Part shown: positions 1 through 7,424 of the stretch, piece after piece
How the letters are laid out: the number at the start of each line of letters is the position of its first letter
Numbering within the stretch: position 1 is the first letter of the stretch
Assembly: GCF_000342005.1 (NCBI RefSeq)
Contig: NZ_AOHO01000047.1
Coordinates: 62,001-126,000, forward strand
Reading direction: 5' to 3'
Length of the DNA: 64,000 nt
Origin: Amycolatopsis decaplanina DSM 44594
GTDB taxonomy: Bacteria > Actinomycetota > Actinomycetes > Mycobacteriales > Pseudonocardiaceae
Translations under genes and position numbers: made by a program
Notes under the pieces: model-generated
The model's database searches: none
What the model saw: only the letters and a program-made list of their open reading frames with translations
What the model was told of the DNA's origin: nothing

Positions 1-1113
1 CCGCATCGGGTTGACCGGTTCCGCGTCCAGCATCGCCTGGCGGGTCACCGTCTCCTGCCACTCGCCGACGTTCTTCTCGATCCGCTCCCGCCAGCCGCGT
101 CCCGTTTTTCCTTCCAGCAACGGGATCAGCTGTTGCAAGGTGCCCTTCGCGTCGCCGAGCAGATTGACCTCGGTCGGATATCGCAGCCCGAGGAACCGGG
201 GATCGATGTCGATCTGGACGGCACGCGCCTGGCCGAACTCCGGCAGGAACTGCGCGTAAGGCATGTTCGAGCCGACGATCAGGAGCGTGTCGCAGTCCCG
301 CATCATCTCGTACGTCGGCCGCGTGCCGAGCAGGCCGATGGAGCCGGTGACGTACGACAGGTCGTCGGGCAGGACATCCTTGCCCAGCAACGCTTTCGCC
401 ACGCCGGCACCGGTCAGCTCGGCGACCTCGCGCAACTCGGTGACGGCGTTGCGCGCGCCCTGCCCGACCAGGATCGCGACCTTCTCACCCGCGTTCAGCA
501 CCTCGGCCGCGCGGGCGACCTCCTCCGCGGGCGGGATGACGCTGGCCCGCGGGTGATCAGGAGGGGACGACGGCACGTGCTTGAATTCGTGCCGCGGCGG
601 CTGGTAGGGCTCCTCCTGCAGATCCGCCGGGATGATCAGTGCCGTGGGGGCGCGCTGGGCGATGGCCGTGCGGAGGGCACGGTCGAGCGCGTTCGGCAGT
701 TGTTCGGGCACGTTCACCTCGACGAGATACTCGCTCGCGACGTCCTTGAACAGCGCCTGCAGGTCCACCTCCTGCTGGTAACTGCCGCCCATCGCGCTGC
801 GTGCCGTCTGCCCGACGATCGCCACCACCGGCACGTGGTCGAGTTTGGCGTCGTAGAGGCCGTTGAGCAGATGGATCGCCCCCGGGCCCGACGTCGCCAT
901 GCAGACACCCGGCCGTCCGCTCAGTTTCGCGTAACCGACGGCCGCGAACGCCGCCATCTCCTCGTGACGCGTCTGCACGAAACGAGGCTTGTTCCCCGCC
1001 GCGCCGAACGCGGTCACCAGCCCGTTGATCCCGTCCCCGGGATAGGCGAAGACCTGCTCCACTTCCCATTCGCGCAGCCTGGTCAGAACATGGTCCGCAA
1101 CGGTTTCGCTCAT
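1..1113 (-). CDS. TPP-dependent pyruvate oxidase/acetolactate synthase-type enzyme (3' part beyond window)
   Basis: The reverse strand from the ATG at 1113 reads without a stop to the window edge, giving about 371 residues of a family usually near 550-600. The N-terminal PYR domain has the YPGDGING loop and the catalytic glutamate in RHEEMAAFAA, followed by a typical TSGPGAIHLLNGLYDAK segment. A central Rossmann-like domain follows, with VGQGARNAV and a GLLGTRPTYEMM stretch. The C-terminal TPP-binding (GDG) domain lies outside the window. These features point to a pyruvate dehydrogenase (quinone)/PoxB-like or general TPP-requiring protein; acetolactate synthase is less likely because no small subunit is nearby. 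It starts 30 bp after the stop of the preceding gene and is probably last in, or part of, the operon running from 3935. Its neighbour Ndh suggests electron flow to quinones, which is an inference. Confidence 0.85.
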   Translation of the reverse strand, partial: MSETVADHVLTRLREWEVEQVFAYPGDGINGLVTAFGAAGNKPRFVQTRHEEMAAFAAVGYAKLSGRPGVCMATSGPGAIHLLNGLYDAKLDHVPVVAIVGQTARSAMGGSYQQEVDLQALFKDVASEYLVEVNVPEQLPNALDRALRTAIAQRAPTALIIPADLQEEPYQPPRHEFKHVPSSPPDHPRASVIPPAEEVARAAEVLNAGEKVAILVGQGARNAVTELREVAELTGAGVAKALLGKDVLPDDLSYVTGSIGLLGTRPTYEMMRDCDTLLIVGSNMPYAQFLPEFGQARAVQIDIDPRFLGLRYPTEVNLLGDAKGTLQQLIPLLEGKTGRGWRERIEKNVGEWQETVTRQAMLDAEPVNPMR

Positions 1114-1142
1114 GGGCGCCGGATACCGCCCCCGCCTGGCGG

Positions 1143-1646
1143 CTAAACGTCCTCGAGGATCTTGGTGATCCCGGCGACGACGTCCGGATGCCCGAGCGGG
1201 AGCGGCGGAGGGACCCGGTTGTACGGTGCGCCGGTGCTGTGGGGGAGTACGTCCACCGCGGTCCCGGCGGAGCGTACGCGGTCGGCCAGTTCGGAGGACT
1301 CGTCCGGCACCGGGTCGATCAGCAGGACATGGGACGCGGCGCCGGGATGGCGTTCGGCCAGCCGCAGCGCGTGCGCGGCCGAGTCGCCGGCGGCCACGAC
1401 GTCGACCGGCGGGCCGCCGGGTTCAGCGTCACCGAGTAGGTCTTCGGCCTGACTGAGGGCGCCGTCGACCGGCAGCCTGCACCAGATGACCTGACGCCGG
1501 GCCGCGAGTGGCCGCCATGTGGCCGGGAGCTCACCATGCTTGCCCTCGCCCGCGGGGTCGAGGACCAGCAGCTTCGCCCCTTCGTCACCGCCATCGGTGA
1601 CGACCGAGGGGCCTTCGGCGCGGACGGGATCGGATTCGGCGGTCAT
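1143..1646 (-). CDS. Small alpha/beta-hydrolase-like protein
   Basis: This is a protein of about 167 residues with alternating hydrophobic strands (KLLVLDPAG, VDVVAAGDSAAHAL, SHVLLIDPVP). They resemble the core of an alpha/beta hydrolase, with G-D-S-A-A in place of the classic GxSxG elbow. A late PPLPLGHPDVV stretch could carry the histidine. It is short for the fold, so it may be a minimal or inactive hydrolase. I prefer the ATG at 1646 because GGAGG lies at suitable spacing; an ATG two codons upstream at 1652 sits too close to that site. It lies 12 bp after ndh and 30 bp before the TPP enzyme. No specific function can be assigned. Confidence 0.65.
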   Translation of the reverse strand: MTAESDPVRAEGPSVVTDGGDEGAKLLVLDPAGEGKHGELPATWRPLAARRQVIWCRLPVDGALSQAEDLLGDAEPGGPPVDVVAAGDSAAHALRLAERHPGAASHVLLIDPVPDESSELADRVRSAGTAVDVLPHSTGAPYNRVPPPLPLGHPDVVAGITKILEDV

Positions 1647-1658
1647 GGACATCCCTCC

Positions 1659-2954
1659 TCAGCAGTTCGTGCGGGGCAGTTCCGGCGAATCGGTGTCCAG
1701 TGGCACCGACGCGGCCCGAACTAGTCCTAATTGGACGGTATGGCGCTTCGTCACCGCTTCGAGCGCCCAGTCGGTGGCGGTGCGCAGCCGGTTGCCCGGC
1801 ATGGCCAGCAAATGGTATCCGCGGGTGACCGCCTTGGCGGCGAACCCGGAAAGCGGGATGTGCAAGGGGTTCGCCGCGGCCTGGTGGGCGCCGAGGTCGA
1901 CGACGAAGCCGAGATCATGATGCCGGTAGGTACTGTGCGAACCGTGTCCGAGGGACGCCGCCACGTTCAGCCCGGCGAGTTTGCCCTGCCGTTCGGCGTG
2001 CTGCGCCGTCATCGGCGTGTATTCGCCGGGCCTGGTCAGGTCCGGGACCGCCGCCGCGTCCCCGCACGCGTAGACGTCGCGCCGTCCGGGAACGTTCAGT
2101 TGCGCTGTCACGACGAGCCTTCCCTTGGCCGTCTTCATGCCCAGGTCCTCGATCAGTGGGTCCGGCCGGACCCCGACGCACCACACCAGGGTGCGGGTCG
2201 GCACGGATTCACCGGAGGTCAGCGTGACCCCCTTTTCGCCGGCGTTGTCGATCGACGTCTTCATCAGCACCTCGACGCCCCGTTCCCGCAGGACCTCGTC
2301 CGCGGTGGCCCCGAGCCGCCGGTCGAGTTCCGGCAGGACACGATCGGCCACGTCCAGCAGCAGCCACCGGATCTTCTGGCCCTTCAGCTCGGGATGCCGG
2401 GAGGCGAGCGCGGCGGTGAACGCCGGGCCCTGCGCGGCGACCTCCGTGCCGGTGTAACCGGCGCCGACCACGACGAACGTGCAGCGCGCGTCGCGTTCGG
2501 CCGGATCCTCCTCGGAGGCGGCGAGTTCTATCTGCCGGGTGACGTGGTCCCGAAGGTAGAGGGCCTCCGGCAGACCTCGGAAACCGTGCGCGTACTCGGA
2601 CACGCCGGGGATCGGCAGGAGCTTGTTCACGCTGCCGACGGCGAGCACGAGGCGGTCGTAGCCGATGCTGTGCTCGCGGTCCTCCGGGTCGGTGTAGCGC
2701 ACGCTTCGGCCATCGAAGTCGACCGACGTCGCGGTGCCGAGCACCAGGCGCACCCCGCGCAGAGTGCCGGGGATGGACACCGAAATCCGCCGTGGCTCGA
2801 GGATTCCCGCGGCGACTTCGGGCAGCAAGGGGAGATAAAGGAAGTAGTCGGTCGGGTTCAGCACGACGATCTCGGTGTCGCTCCCGGCCGATTTGAGCAG
2901 GGCCTTGGCCGCGTTGTATCCCGCGAACCCGCCTCCGATGATCACGACGCGCAT
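1659..2954 (-). CDS. ndh: Type II NADH:quinone oxidoreductase (NDH-2) family
   Basis: The 431-residue flavoprotein has an N-terminal FAD-binding IIGGGFAGYNAAKAL motif at residues 4-18 and a second Rossmann motif (VVVGAGYTGTEVA, near residue 165) for NAD(P)H. A late ACGDAAAVPD signature for FAD ribityl binding is also present. Length and motif order fit single-subunit NADH dehydrogenases, which pass electrons from NADH to quinone at the inner face of the membrane without pumping protons. No clear C-terminal anchor helix is visible, so membrane attachment would be peripheral. The ATG at 2954 follows the DUF4235 stop by two bases, so translation is probably coupled. It belongs to the stress-promoter operon that starts at 3935. 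A related sulfide:quinone or other ferredoxin-type reductase is possible but less likely. Confidence 0.85.
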   Translation of the reverse strand: MRVVIIGGGFAGYNAAKALLKSAGSDTEIVVLNPTDYFLYLPLLPEVAAGILEPRRISVSIPGTLRGVRLVLGTATSVDFDGRSVRYTDPEDREHSIGYDRLVLAVGSVNKLLPIPGVSEYAHGFRGLPEALYLRDHVTRQIELAASEEDPAERDARCTFVVVGAGYTGTEVAAQGPAFTAALASRHPELKGQKIRWLLLDVADRVLPELDRRLGATADEVLRERGVEVLMKTSIDNAGEKGVTLTSGESVPTRTLVWCVGVRPDPLIEDLGMKTAKGRLVVTAQLNVPGRRDVYACGDAAAVPDLTRPGEYTPMTAQHAERQGKLAGLNVAASLGHGSHSTYRHHDLGFVVDLGAHQAAANPLHIPLSGFAAKAVTRGYHLLAMPGNRLRTATDWALEAVTKRHTVQLGLVRAASVPLDTDSPELPRTNC

Positions 2955-2956
2955 CG

Positions 2957-3223
2957 TCAGTCCTCCGTGGGCCAGTCGCCGGTAGCCTTGCGGTAGCCGA
3001 CCGCGCCCGCCCGTTCGGTGGCCGCTTTCACCGCCCCGAAGATCGCGCCCTGCGCGGCGGCCGCGACGATCACCTGGGTCCAGGTGAAGTCCCGGTCCGT
3101 GGCGTTCGGCGCGTCTTCTTCGCCGCTCACGCGTTTCCAGATCTGCTTGAACGCGATCCCGGCGAGCACACCGCCCGCGGCGCTCACGACCATGTTCAGC
3201 GGTTTGTAGAGAACCTTGTTCAC
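2957..3223 (-). CDS. DUF4235 small membrane protein
   Basis: The 88-residue protein has two hydrophobic segments (about residues 9-27, rich in Gly/Ala, and about 50-68, VIVAAAAQGAIFGAVKAA) and a charged loop between them. This matches the actinobacterial DUF4235 family, whose function is unknown. It starts with GTG at 3223 inside a GTGA overlap with the upstream DUF3618 gene, so the two are translationally coupled. The operon partners (DUF3618, holin-like protein) are typical companions in actinobacterial stress-induced membrane gene sets. Confidence 0.85.
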   Translation of the reverse strand: MNKVLYKPLNMVVSAAGGVLAGIAFKQIWKRVSGEEDAPNATDRDFTWTQVIVAAAAQGAIFGAVKAATERAGAVGYRKATGDWPTED

Positions 3224-3525
3224 GACGAAGACCTCTTTCGCATGATGAGCCGGATCGTCACGAGCAGCGCGAGGACACCGGCGAAGATCGGCACGGGGTT
3301 CGCACGGACGACCTCGGTGCCCTGACGGAACTTCTCCGCCGCGGGCTCGGAAACCTTCTCGGAGATCTTGGCGCCGGCCTGATCGACCTTGGCGTCGAGG
3401 TTGTCGTTGATCCTCGCCTTGACGTCCATCTTCTTGCCCAGCGCGTCCAAGGTCTCGGTGAGTTCCTCGCGAGTCACGTCACGATCGGCGCGGGCTTCTT
3501 CGGCGTTCTTGGGGAAATCGGTCAT
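3220..3525 (-). CDS. DUF3618 protein with C-terminal membrane helix
   Basis: The 101-residue protein has a charged, helix-prone N-terminal part (ADRDVTREELTETLDALGKK, then an Ala/Lys/Glu-rich stretch to about residue 70) and one C-terminal transmembrane helix (PIFAGVLALLVTIRLIM). This is the DUF3618 layout. I place the start at ATG 3525, which overlaps the stop of the holin-like gene as ATGA. Upstream in-frame extension would only read through that neighbour. Its function is unknown; family members are often encoded with DUF1469/holin-like proteins, as here. Confidence 0.85.
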   Translation of the reverse strand: MTDFPKNAEEARADRDVTREELTETLDALGKKMDVKARINDNLDAKVDQAGAKISEKVSEPAAEKFRQGTEVVRANPVPIFAGVLALLVTIRLIMRKRSSS

Positions 3526-3935
3526 GAGCGCACTCCTTGCTTGACGGTGTCGACATCCTCGCGGACACCTTCGATGGCCTCCTCCGGCACCGGCGGGCTC
3601 GCGCTCGAGACCTCCTTCTTGCCGACGATGGCCGAAAGGCCGCCGATCAGCAGCAGGGCCGCACCCGTCACCACGGCAGCCAGCCACGCGGGCATCACCA
3701 GAGCGAGTGCCAGTACGGCCGCGGCGATCAAGGTCGCCAGGCCGAACAGCGCCATAATGCCCGCGGCGCCGAACAACCCGGCGCCGAGGCCCATTTTCTT
3801 TCCTTTGTTCTGCAACTCGAACACGGCCAGCCGCATCTCGTCGCGGACCAGGTGTTTCACCTCGTCGCTGAGATCGGAAACCAGTTCGCCGACCGACTTT
3901 TCCTCGGGCGGCTTCCGGTGGGTCTCTTTGATCAT
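3522..3935 (-). CDS. Phage-holin superfamily (DUF1469-like) membrane protein
   Basis: The 137-residue protein has an amphipathic N-terminus (VGELVSDLSDEVKHLVRDEM) followed by two strong adjacent transmembrane helices (about residues 49-75 and 80-103), then a polar tail. This is the layout of the actinobacterial holin-superfamily/DUF1469 proteins, which are housekeeping membrane proteins and not phage lysis factors. The ATG at 3935 has a GGAGGT site 6 bp upstream; longer readings to 4127 have no support. It is the first gene of the operon 3935 to about 1 and lies about 26 bases after the predicted start from the stress promoter at 3968-3993. Confidence 0.8.
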   Translation of the reverse strand: MIKETHRKPPEEKSVGELVSDLSDEVKHLVRDEMRLAVFELQNKGKKMGLGAGLFGAAGIMALFGLATLIAAAVLALALVMPAWLAAVVTGAALLLIGGLSAIVGKKEVSSASPPVPEEAIEGVREDVDTVKQGVRS

Positions 3936-3967
3936 GGGGCACCTCCTCGGAGCGTTCTGCCCGCCGG

Positions 3968-3993
3968 GTACCCGGCGACCCGGCCGGTCAATC
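3968..3993 (-). promoter_or_regulatory. SigF/SigB-type promoter for the holin-like/ndh operon
   Basis: On the minus strand the sequence reads GATT, 16 bases, GGGTAC, about 30 bases before the ATG at 3935. GATT is one mismatch from the consensus GTTT. The motif is divergent from the promoter at 4001-4026. Confidence 0.6.
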
Positions 3994-4000
3994 ACAGCGT

Positions 4001-4026
4001 GTTTCGCCCCGCTGAGCGCCGGGTAG
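4001..4026 (+). promoter_or_regulatory. SigF/SigB-type promoter for the SRPBCC gene
   Basis: GTTT, 16-base spacer, GGGTAG, an exact match to the actinobacterial SigF consensus core. The gene starts 46 bases downstream at 4072. Confidence 0.75.
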
Positions 4027-4071
4027 CCGTGGAGTGCCGGCTCGAAAAGCACCCAACCGACAGGAGGATGC

Positions 4072-4533
4072 ATGAGCACGATCACCGAAATGGTGGACGT
4101 CGAAGTCCCGGTGCAAACCGCGTACAACCAGTGGACTCAGTTCGAGAGCTTCCCGCAATTCATGGAAGGTGTCGAGGAGATCCGTCAGATCGACGCGACC
4201 CACACCCACTGGGTGACCAAATTCGGTGGGGTGAGCCGGGAATTCGACGCGACCATCACCGAACAACATCCCGACGAACGTGTGGCGTGGACGTCGGACT
4301 CCGGCCCCGACCACGCCGGTGTCATCACCTTCCACCGCTTGGATGACAACAAGACCCGTGTCACCGCGCAGATGGACATCGACCCGGAAGGCTTCGCCGA
4401 GAACGTCGCCGACAAACTCGGCGTGCTCGACCGCCGGGTCAAGGGCGACATGAAGCGGTTCAAGGAGTTCATCGAGAGCCGCGGTCACGAATCCGGCGCG
4501 TGGCGCGGTGACGTGGACCGCCCCGGCAGCTGA
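4072..4533 (+). CDS. SRPBCC-family (START/polyketide cyclase-like) protein
   Basis: The 153-residue protein opens with a short strand-turn (ITEMVDVEVPVQTAYNQW) and has the family's FPQFMEGVEEI segment, then alternating strands and a long C-terminal helix (KGDMKRFKEFIESR). This is the helix-grip fold of SRPBCC proteins, which bind hydrophobic ligands in a central cavity. Close relatives in actinobacteria are annotated as cyclase/dehydrase or coenzyme Q-binding-like proteins of unknown role and often carry stress promoters. An AGGAGG site lies 7 bp before the ATG. It is monocistronic, with a strong hairpin after its stop. Confidence 0.8.
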   Translation: MSTITEMVDVEVPVQTAYNQWTQFESFPQFMEGVEEIRQIDATHTHWVTKFGGVSREFDATITEQHPDERVAWTSDSGPDHAGVITFHRLDDNKTRVTAQMDIDPEGFAENVADKLGVLDRRVKGDMKRFKEFIESRGHESGAWRGDVDRPGS

Positions 4534-4544
4534 CCGGCACTCCG

Positions 4545-4583
4545 GACCTCCCCCTGGAAGACGGCGTTTTCCTGGGGGAGGTC
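4545..4583. terminator. Inverted repeat after the SRPBCC gene
   Basis: A perfect 10-bp stem (GACCTCCCCC / GGGGGAGGTC) closes a 19-base loop just after the stop at 4533. There is no U-tract, as is usual in high-GC actinobacteria. The GTTT of the next promoter lies within the loop and right arm, so the terminator and promoter overlap. Confidence 0.55.
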
Positions 4584-4591
4584 CTGGGTAT
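4566..4591 (+). promoter_or_regulatory. SigF/SigB-type promoter for the 4631 membrane gene
   Basis: GTTT, 16-base spacer, GGGTAT: a perfect match to the consensus. The start codon is 40 bases downstream. It overlaps the preceding terminator hairpin. Confidence 0.75.
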
Positions 4592-4630
4592 TTCCTGGGG
4601 TGAGGTCCATTACGAAGGGAGCGTTCCGGC

Positions 4631-5095
4631 ATGACTACCAACGCATACGTGGCCTTCCTCGTCATCGGGGTGGCACTGGTCATGCTCGACGGTCTGATCA
4701 TCTACCAGAGCGGGAAGCGCTACCTGCGAGGTTCCCACGGCGATCCGGCCGCGGGCGCGTCCATGACGTGGCTCGTCACGGTGCTGTTCCATCTCGCGAC
4801 GCTGGGCGTCTTGGCGCTGCTGTCGACCGTCGACATCGGGGGCAGCGACCTTCCTGGTGTGGTGGGCAGGCTGGGTGTTCTGCTGCTGGTTCTGGCCATC
4901 GCCCACGCGATCACGCTCAGCGTGCTTTCACGGATTCGTGGTGAGCAGGAGGCCGAAGCGGTCATCAACCGGCCCAGGCAGCGTGTCGAGCCCGAGCAAC
5001 AGGGCACGACCGTGACGCCGGTGCCCGGACAGGAAGGCCGTTACCCGGCCGCGAGCCCGTCCATCGAGCAGCAGGCGCCGTACACGACGCCTTAG
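4631..5095 (+). CDS. Small integral membrane protein
   Basis: The 154-residue protein has three predicted transmembrane helices: residues 6-24, 47-68 (WLVTVLFHLATLGVLALLS) and 80-103 (RLGVLLLVLAIAHAITLSVL). A polar, Pro/Gln-rich cytoplasmic tail follows. I do not recognise a named family. Its placement directly behind a perfect stress promoter and beside DUF3140 and the sigma factor suggests a stress-induced envelope protein. A start at 4631 gives a compact leader; a GAAGGGAGC site lies just upstream. Confidence 0.75.
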   Translation: MTTNAYVAFLVIGVALVMLDGLIIYQSGKRYLRGSHGDPAAGASMTWLVTVLFHLATLGVLALLSTVDIGGSDLPGVVGRLGVLLLVLAIAHAITLSVLSRIRGEQEAEAVINRPRQRVEPEQQGTTVTPVPGQEGRYPAASPSIEQQAPYTTP

Positions 5096-5124
5096 GAAGT
5101 CGAGTGCTGGCAGGAGGGTTCGCC

Positions 5125-5454
5125 GTGCACGAGATCGATGACGAACTGTGGGACGAGTTCCATCGCGTCGTCAACATGACGTCGCGGGAACTGGCCGACT
5201 GGCTGCGCACGCGGTCGGCCGACGACGAGGACGAAGCATTGCCGGACCAGGCGGGTACGCCGACCGGGCGGCATGTGCTGGGCATCCTCGGCAAGCGCAG
5301 GACCGACCTCACCGCCGAGGACGAGCGGGTGATGCGCTCGGTCGTGCGGCGGGTCGAGGACCAGCGGCGTGACGACCTCGAACCGGTCGCGGGCGAGGCG
5401 CATTGGCGGCACAAGCTGATGTCGATGGGACATGATCCGCTGAAACCCGTGTGA
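5125..5454 (+). CDS. DUF3140 protein
   Basis: The 109-residue protein matches the DUF3140 pattern along its length: DELWDEFHRVVNMTSRELADWL at the start, GRHVLGILGKRRTDL in the middle and LMSMGHDPLKP at the end. Its function is unknown; the family is often encoded beside stress-type genes. I use the GTG at 5125 because GGAGGG sits 6 bases upstream; a longer reading from 5104 would place the ribosome site inside the coding region. It lies 30 bp after the membrane gene and is probably cotranscribed from the promoter at 4566-4591. Confidence 0.8.
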   Translation: MHEIDDELWDEFHRVVNMTSRELADWLRTRSADDEDEALPDQAGTPTGRHVLGILGKRRTDLTAEDERVMRSVVRRVEDQRRDDLEPVAGEAHWRHKLMSMGHDPLKPV

Positions 5455-5465
5455 CCATTGATATT

Positions 5466-5510
5466 TGAAGGCTCCCTTCATTGCGTCCGACGCAGTGAAG
5501 GGAGCCTTCA
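5466..5510. terminator. Palindromic bidirectional terminator (GAAGGGAGCC family)
   Basis: Perfect 15-bp arms (TGAAGGCTCCCTTCA and its complement) enclose a 15-base loop. It lies between convergent genes (DUF3140 and the sigma factor). It belongs to the window-wide family of AAGG...CCTT palindromes seen again near 10.9, 26.3, 36.9, 48.5, 57.9, 58.1 and 61.9 kb. Confidence 0.6.
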
Positions 5511-5546
5511 AGTACTGGTAGGTGGAGGACAGACGGTCGCGGGTGC

Positions 5547-5678
5547 TCGTGAGTGGTAAAGAGGGTTAGAACGCTCTTTACCACTCACGACCCCCACGCG
5601 AAGCCAGCCACTCGCGCCGCCAACCCCACCTCGCTACATTTGCCCTACCCCTCGATAACCGTCCTCACCACTCACGAG
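5547..5678. repeat. CTCGTGAGTGGTAA repeat elements (two units)
   Basis: A near-palindrome at 5547-5590 begins and ends with TCGTGAGTGGTAAAG and its complement. A second unit at 5636-5678 runs from ACATTTGCCCTACCCCTC to CACCACTCACGAG. The same unit recurs at about 11.0, 36.8, 37.1 and 57.7-57.8 kb. The 225 bp between 5454 and 5680 hold only these repeats and the terminator; I see no gene. Confidence 0.7.
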
Positions 5679-5679
5679 G

Positions 5680-6468
5680 CTACTCCGAGAGCTTCCCGCG
5701 CAGCTGGTCCAGAGTCTGCGACAGGAGCCGCGAAACGTGCATCTGCGAGATGCCGATCCGTTCCGCGATCTGCGTCTGGGTGTAGCCGCCGAAGAACCGC
5801 ATCACCAGGATCGCGCGTTCCCGCTTCGGAAGTTCCCGCAGCAGCGGTTGCAGCGCCTCGTGGTTCTCCACCAAGGTCATCTCGTGGTCCTCCTCGCCGA
5901 TCGTGTCGGCGAGAGAGAGGGCCTCGGTGGCGTTGTCGTGGACCGGTTTGTCGACCGACAACGTCTGGTACGCCTGGCCGGCGAGCAGCCCTTCGCGCAC
6001 GTCGTTGACCTCGAGCCCGAGGTGTTCGGCGAGTTCGGTCGGGGTCGGCGCGCGGCCCAGTCGCTGGGACAGCGCGGCCGTGCCCTGGCTCAGCGAGACG
6101 TGGAGTTCCTTGAGCCGCCTCGGTACCCGGACGGACCAGCCGGTGTCCCGGAAGTGCCGCCGCACCTCGCCCATGATCGTGGGTACGGCGAACGAGAGGA
6201 AGTCGTGCCCACGGCCGGGGTCGAACCGGTCGACCGCGTTGATCAAGCCGATCCGTGCCACCTGCACCAGATCTTCGCGGGGCTCGCCCCGGCCGGAGAA
6301 CCGGGTGGCGATGTGCTCGGCGAGCGGCAGGAGTTCGGTGACGAGCCGGGCGCGCAGGTCCCGGCGGCGCCGGGAGTCCTCCGGCAGGGAGGACATCTCC
6401 TCGAACAGGGGTTCGCAATGGGCGTAGTCGTCCGCCTGCCGGGTGAGTGTTTTGCGCTCGTCACTCAC
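5680..6468 (-). CDS. sigF: SigF/SigB-family RNA polymerase sigma factor
   Basis: The 262-residue alternative sigma factor (group 3, SigB/F/G type) has region 2 at about residues 40-105 (RIGLINAVDRFDPGRG, DFLSFAVPTIMGEVRRHFRD), region 3 at about 110-185 and region 4 at about 200-258 with the helix-turn-helix TQTQIAERIGISQMHVSRLL. I take the GTG at 6468, which overlaps the anti-sigma stop in a GTGA, as the start; the longer reading would run into the anti-sigma gene. Family members direct transcription from GTTT-N15/16-GGGTA promoters, and 17 such sites occur in this window, making this gene their likely cognate factor. Anti-anti-sigma genes are not nearby. Confidence 0.9.
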   Translation of the reverse strand: MSDERKTLTRQADDYAHCEPLFEEMSSLPEDSRRRRDLRARLVTELLPLAEHIATRFSGRGEPREDLVQVARIGLINAVDRFDPGRGHDFLSFAVPTIMGEVRRHFRDTGWSVRVPRRLKELHVSLSQGTAALSQRLGRAPTPTELAEHLGLEVNDVREGLLAGQAYQTLSVDKPVHDNATEALSLADTIGEEDHEMTLVENHEALQPLLRELPKRERAILVMRFFGGYTQTQIAERIGISQMHVSRLLSQTLDQLRGKLSE

Positions 6469-6917
6469 CCGTCGCTCGTTCCCGGGGCCAGGACGAGGTC
6501 GATCGTCGTCGTGCCCCCTGTTTCGCCGGGAATCGGTTCGCACCGTGCCTTCACCGAGTGGGTCAACGTCGTCAAGACGTGCCAGCCGAACGTCGTCTCG
6601 CTCGGCAGATAGGGCCTGCTCGTCCGCGTCGAGATCGAGACGGCGATTCCTTCCGGTATCTCGTGAAAGACACAACAAAGAACGGCTCCCAGTTCTGCTG
6701 GCTGGACAAGTTGGGAACAGGCTTCGTCAACGGCCATCTTCGCGTCTGAAATGGCGTCCAAGCCGAAGTCCGCACGGGCCACCACGCCGTGGGCGAGCGT
6801 GCGGACGAGAGGGATCTGCTCCGCCTCGGCGGGAAGACGAAGCTCGACCCGGTCGGACAGACCGTCCGACTGGAATCGGGTTTGCGGGGTCAGGCCGCCC
6901 CGCCCGTGTGCATCCAT
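6465..6917 (-). CDS. rsbW: RsbW/UsfX-like anti-sigma factor (HATPase kinase fold)
   Basis: The approximately 150-residue protein has the HATPase-type core of anti-sigma kinases: an N-box-like helix (AKMAVDEACSQLV, about residues 55-67), then the FHEIPEGIAVSIST strand and a late GWHVLTTLTHSV helix. The usual Asn of the N-box is Gln and the glycine boxes are weak, as often seen in SigF antagonists such as UsfX. It overlaps the sigma-factor start by 4 bases, the standard arrangement for a sigma/anti-sigma pair. The start could be ATG 6917 or in-frame ATG 6929; neither has a strong ribosome site. Confidence 0.8.
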   Translation of the reverse strand: MDAHGRGGLTPQTRFQSDGLSDRVELRLPAEAEQIPLVRTLAHGVVARADFGLDAISDAKMAVDEACSQLVQPAELGAVLCCVFHEIPEGIAVSISTRTSRPYLPSETTFGWHVLTTLTHSVKARCEPIPGETGGTTTIDLVLAPGTSDG

Positions 6918-6951
6918 TACGAAACCCATCCGTCCGTGGCCGTGGGGGAAA

Positions 6952-6971
6952 CGCGGCGGGAATCCGCCGCG
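6952..6971. terminator. GC-rich hairpin between two minus-strand genes
   Basis: An 8-bp perfect stem, CGCGGCGG / CCGCCGCG, with a 4-base loop lies 11 bases past the stop of the 6982-7314 gene. It is likely a transcription terminator or attenuator ahead of the anti-sigma gene. Confidence 0.45.
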
Positions 6972-6981
6972 GGACGCGTGA

Positions 6982-7314
6982 TCAACGGCCGAGGGCGCGC
7001 TGAAGCTCCTTTTTGGACATCTTCGACCTGCCCTTGACGTTGCGCTGCTTCGCTTCGTTGTAGAGCTGGTCCTTGGTCGGGCCGTTCGGGCCCAGTCGGT
7101 TCCCGGACCGCTTGCCACCCCGCCGCTGCGGTGACATGTCCTGGAGGGAAGTGCGGCTCGCCTCGCGGGATTCGCCCGCCTGCGCGCGGTTCTTGTTGAC
7201 GGTGCGTGCGGCGATCTCCTTGGCGCGGCCGGTGCTCGCGCCCCGGTCCTTCGCCGAATCCTTGATGTGCTCGTACTGACGTTCTCGTTTGTCACTCCAA
7301 GCCTGCTGCGGCAT
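6982..7314 (-). CDS. Small basic protein with Rho-N/SAP-like C-terminus
   Basis: The 110-residue, very basic protein resembles the actinobacterial plasmid-stabilisation annotated family. The N-terminus has WSDKRERQYEHIKDS, and the C-terminal 35 residues (TKDQLYNEAKQRNVKGRSKMSKKEL) form the helix-extended-helix pattern of Rho N-terminal or SAP-like nucleic-acid-binding modules. A chromatin- or RNA-binding role is plausible but not shown. It is the sole gene behind the stress promoter at 7341-7367 and is divergent from the F420-type enzyme. Confidence 0.75.
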   Translation of the reverse strand: MPQQAWSDKRERQYEHIKDSAKDRGASTGRAKEIAARTVNKNRAQAGESREASRTSLQDMSPQRRGGKRSGNRLGPNGPTKDQLYNEAKQRNVKGRSKMSKKELQRALGR

Positions 7315-7340
7315 CGCGGCTCCTTTCTTCCCCGGGTCAG

Positions 7341-7367
7341 GTACCCCGTTCGGTTCACCGGATAAAC
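7341..7367 (-). promoter_or_regulatory. SigF/SigB-type promoter for the 7314 gene
   Basis: On the minus strand it reads GTTT, 17 bases, GGGTAC (16 bases if the preceding G is counted in the -10). It is back-to-back with the plus-strand promoter at 7373-7397. Confidence 0.65.
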
Positions 7368-7372
7368 GTCTG

Positions 7373-7397
7373 GTTGATCCCGGAGACGGGCGGGTAC
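7373..7397 (+). promoter_or_regulatory. SigF/SigB-type promoter for the F420-type oxidoreductase
   Basis: GTTG, 15-base spacer, GGGTAC; the ATG at 7425 lies 28 bases downstream with GAAGGAGG between. Confidence 0.65.
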
Positions 7398-7424
7398 GCG
7401 GAGGTCGGACGGAAGGAGGCTTCT

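Noticed and set aside
133..1146. Long plus-strand frame (337 aa) opposite the left edge
   Set aside because: It is Arg/Asp-rich and family-less, the typical shadow of a GC-rich gene. The minus strand there encodes a clear TPP enzyme reaching the window edge.
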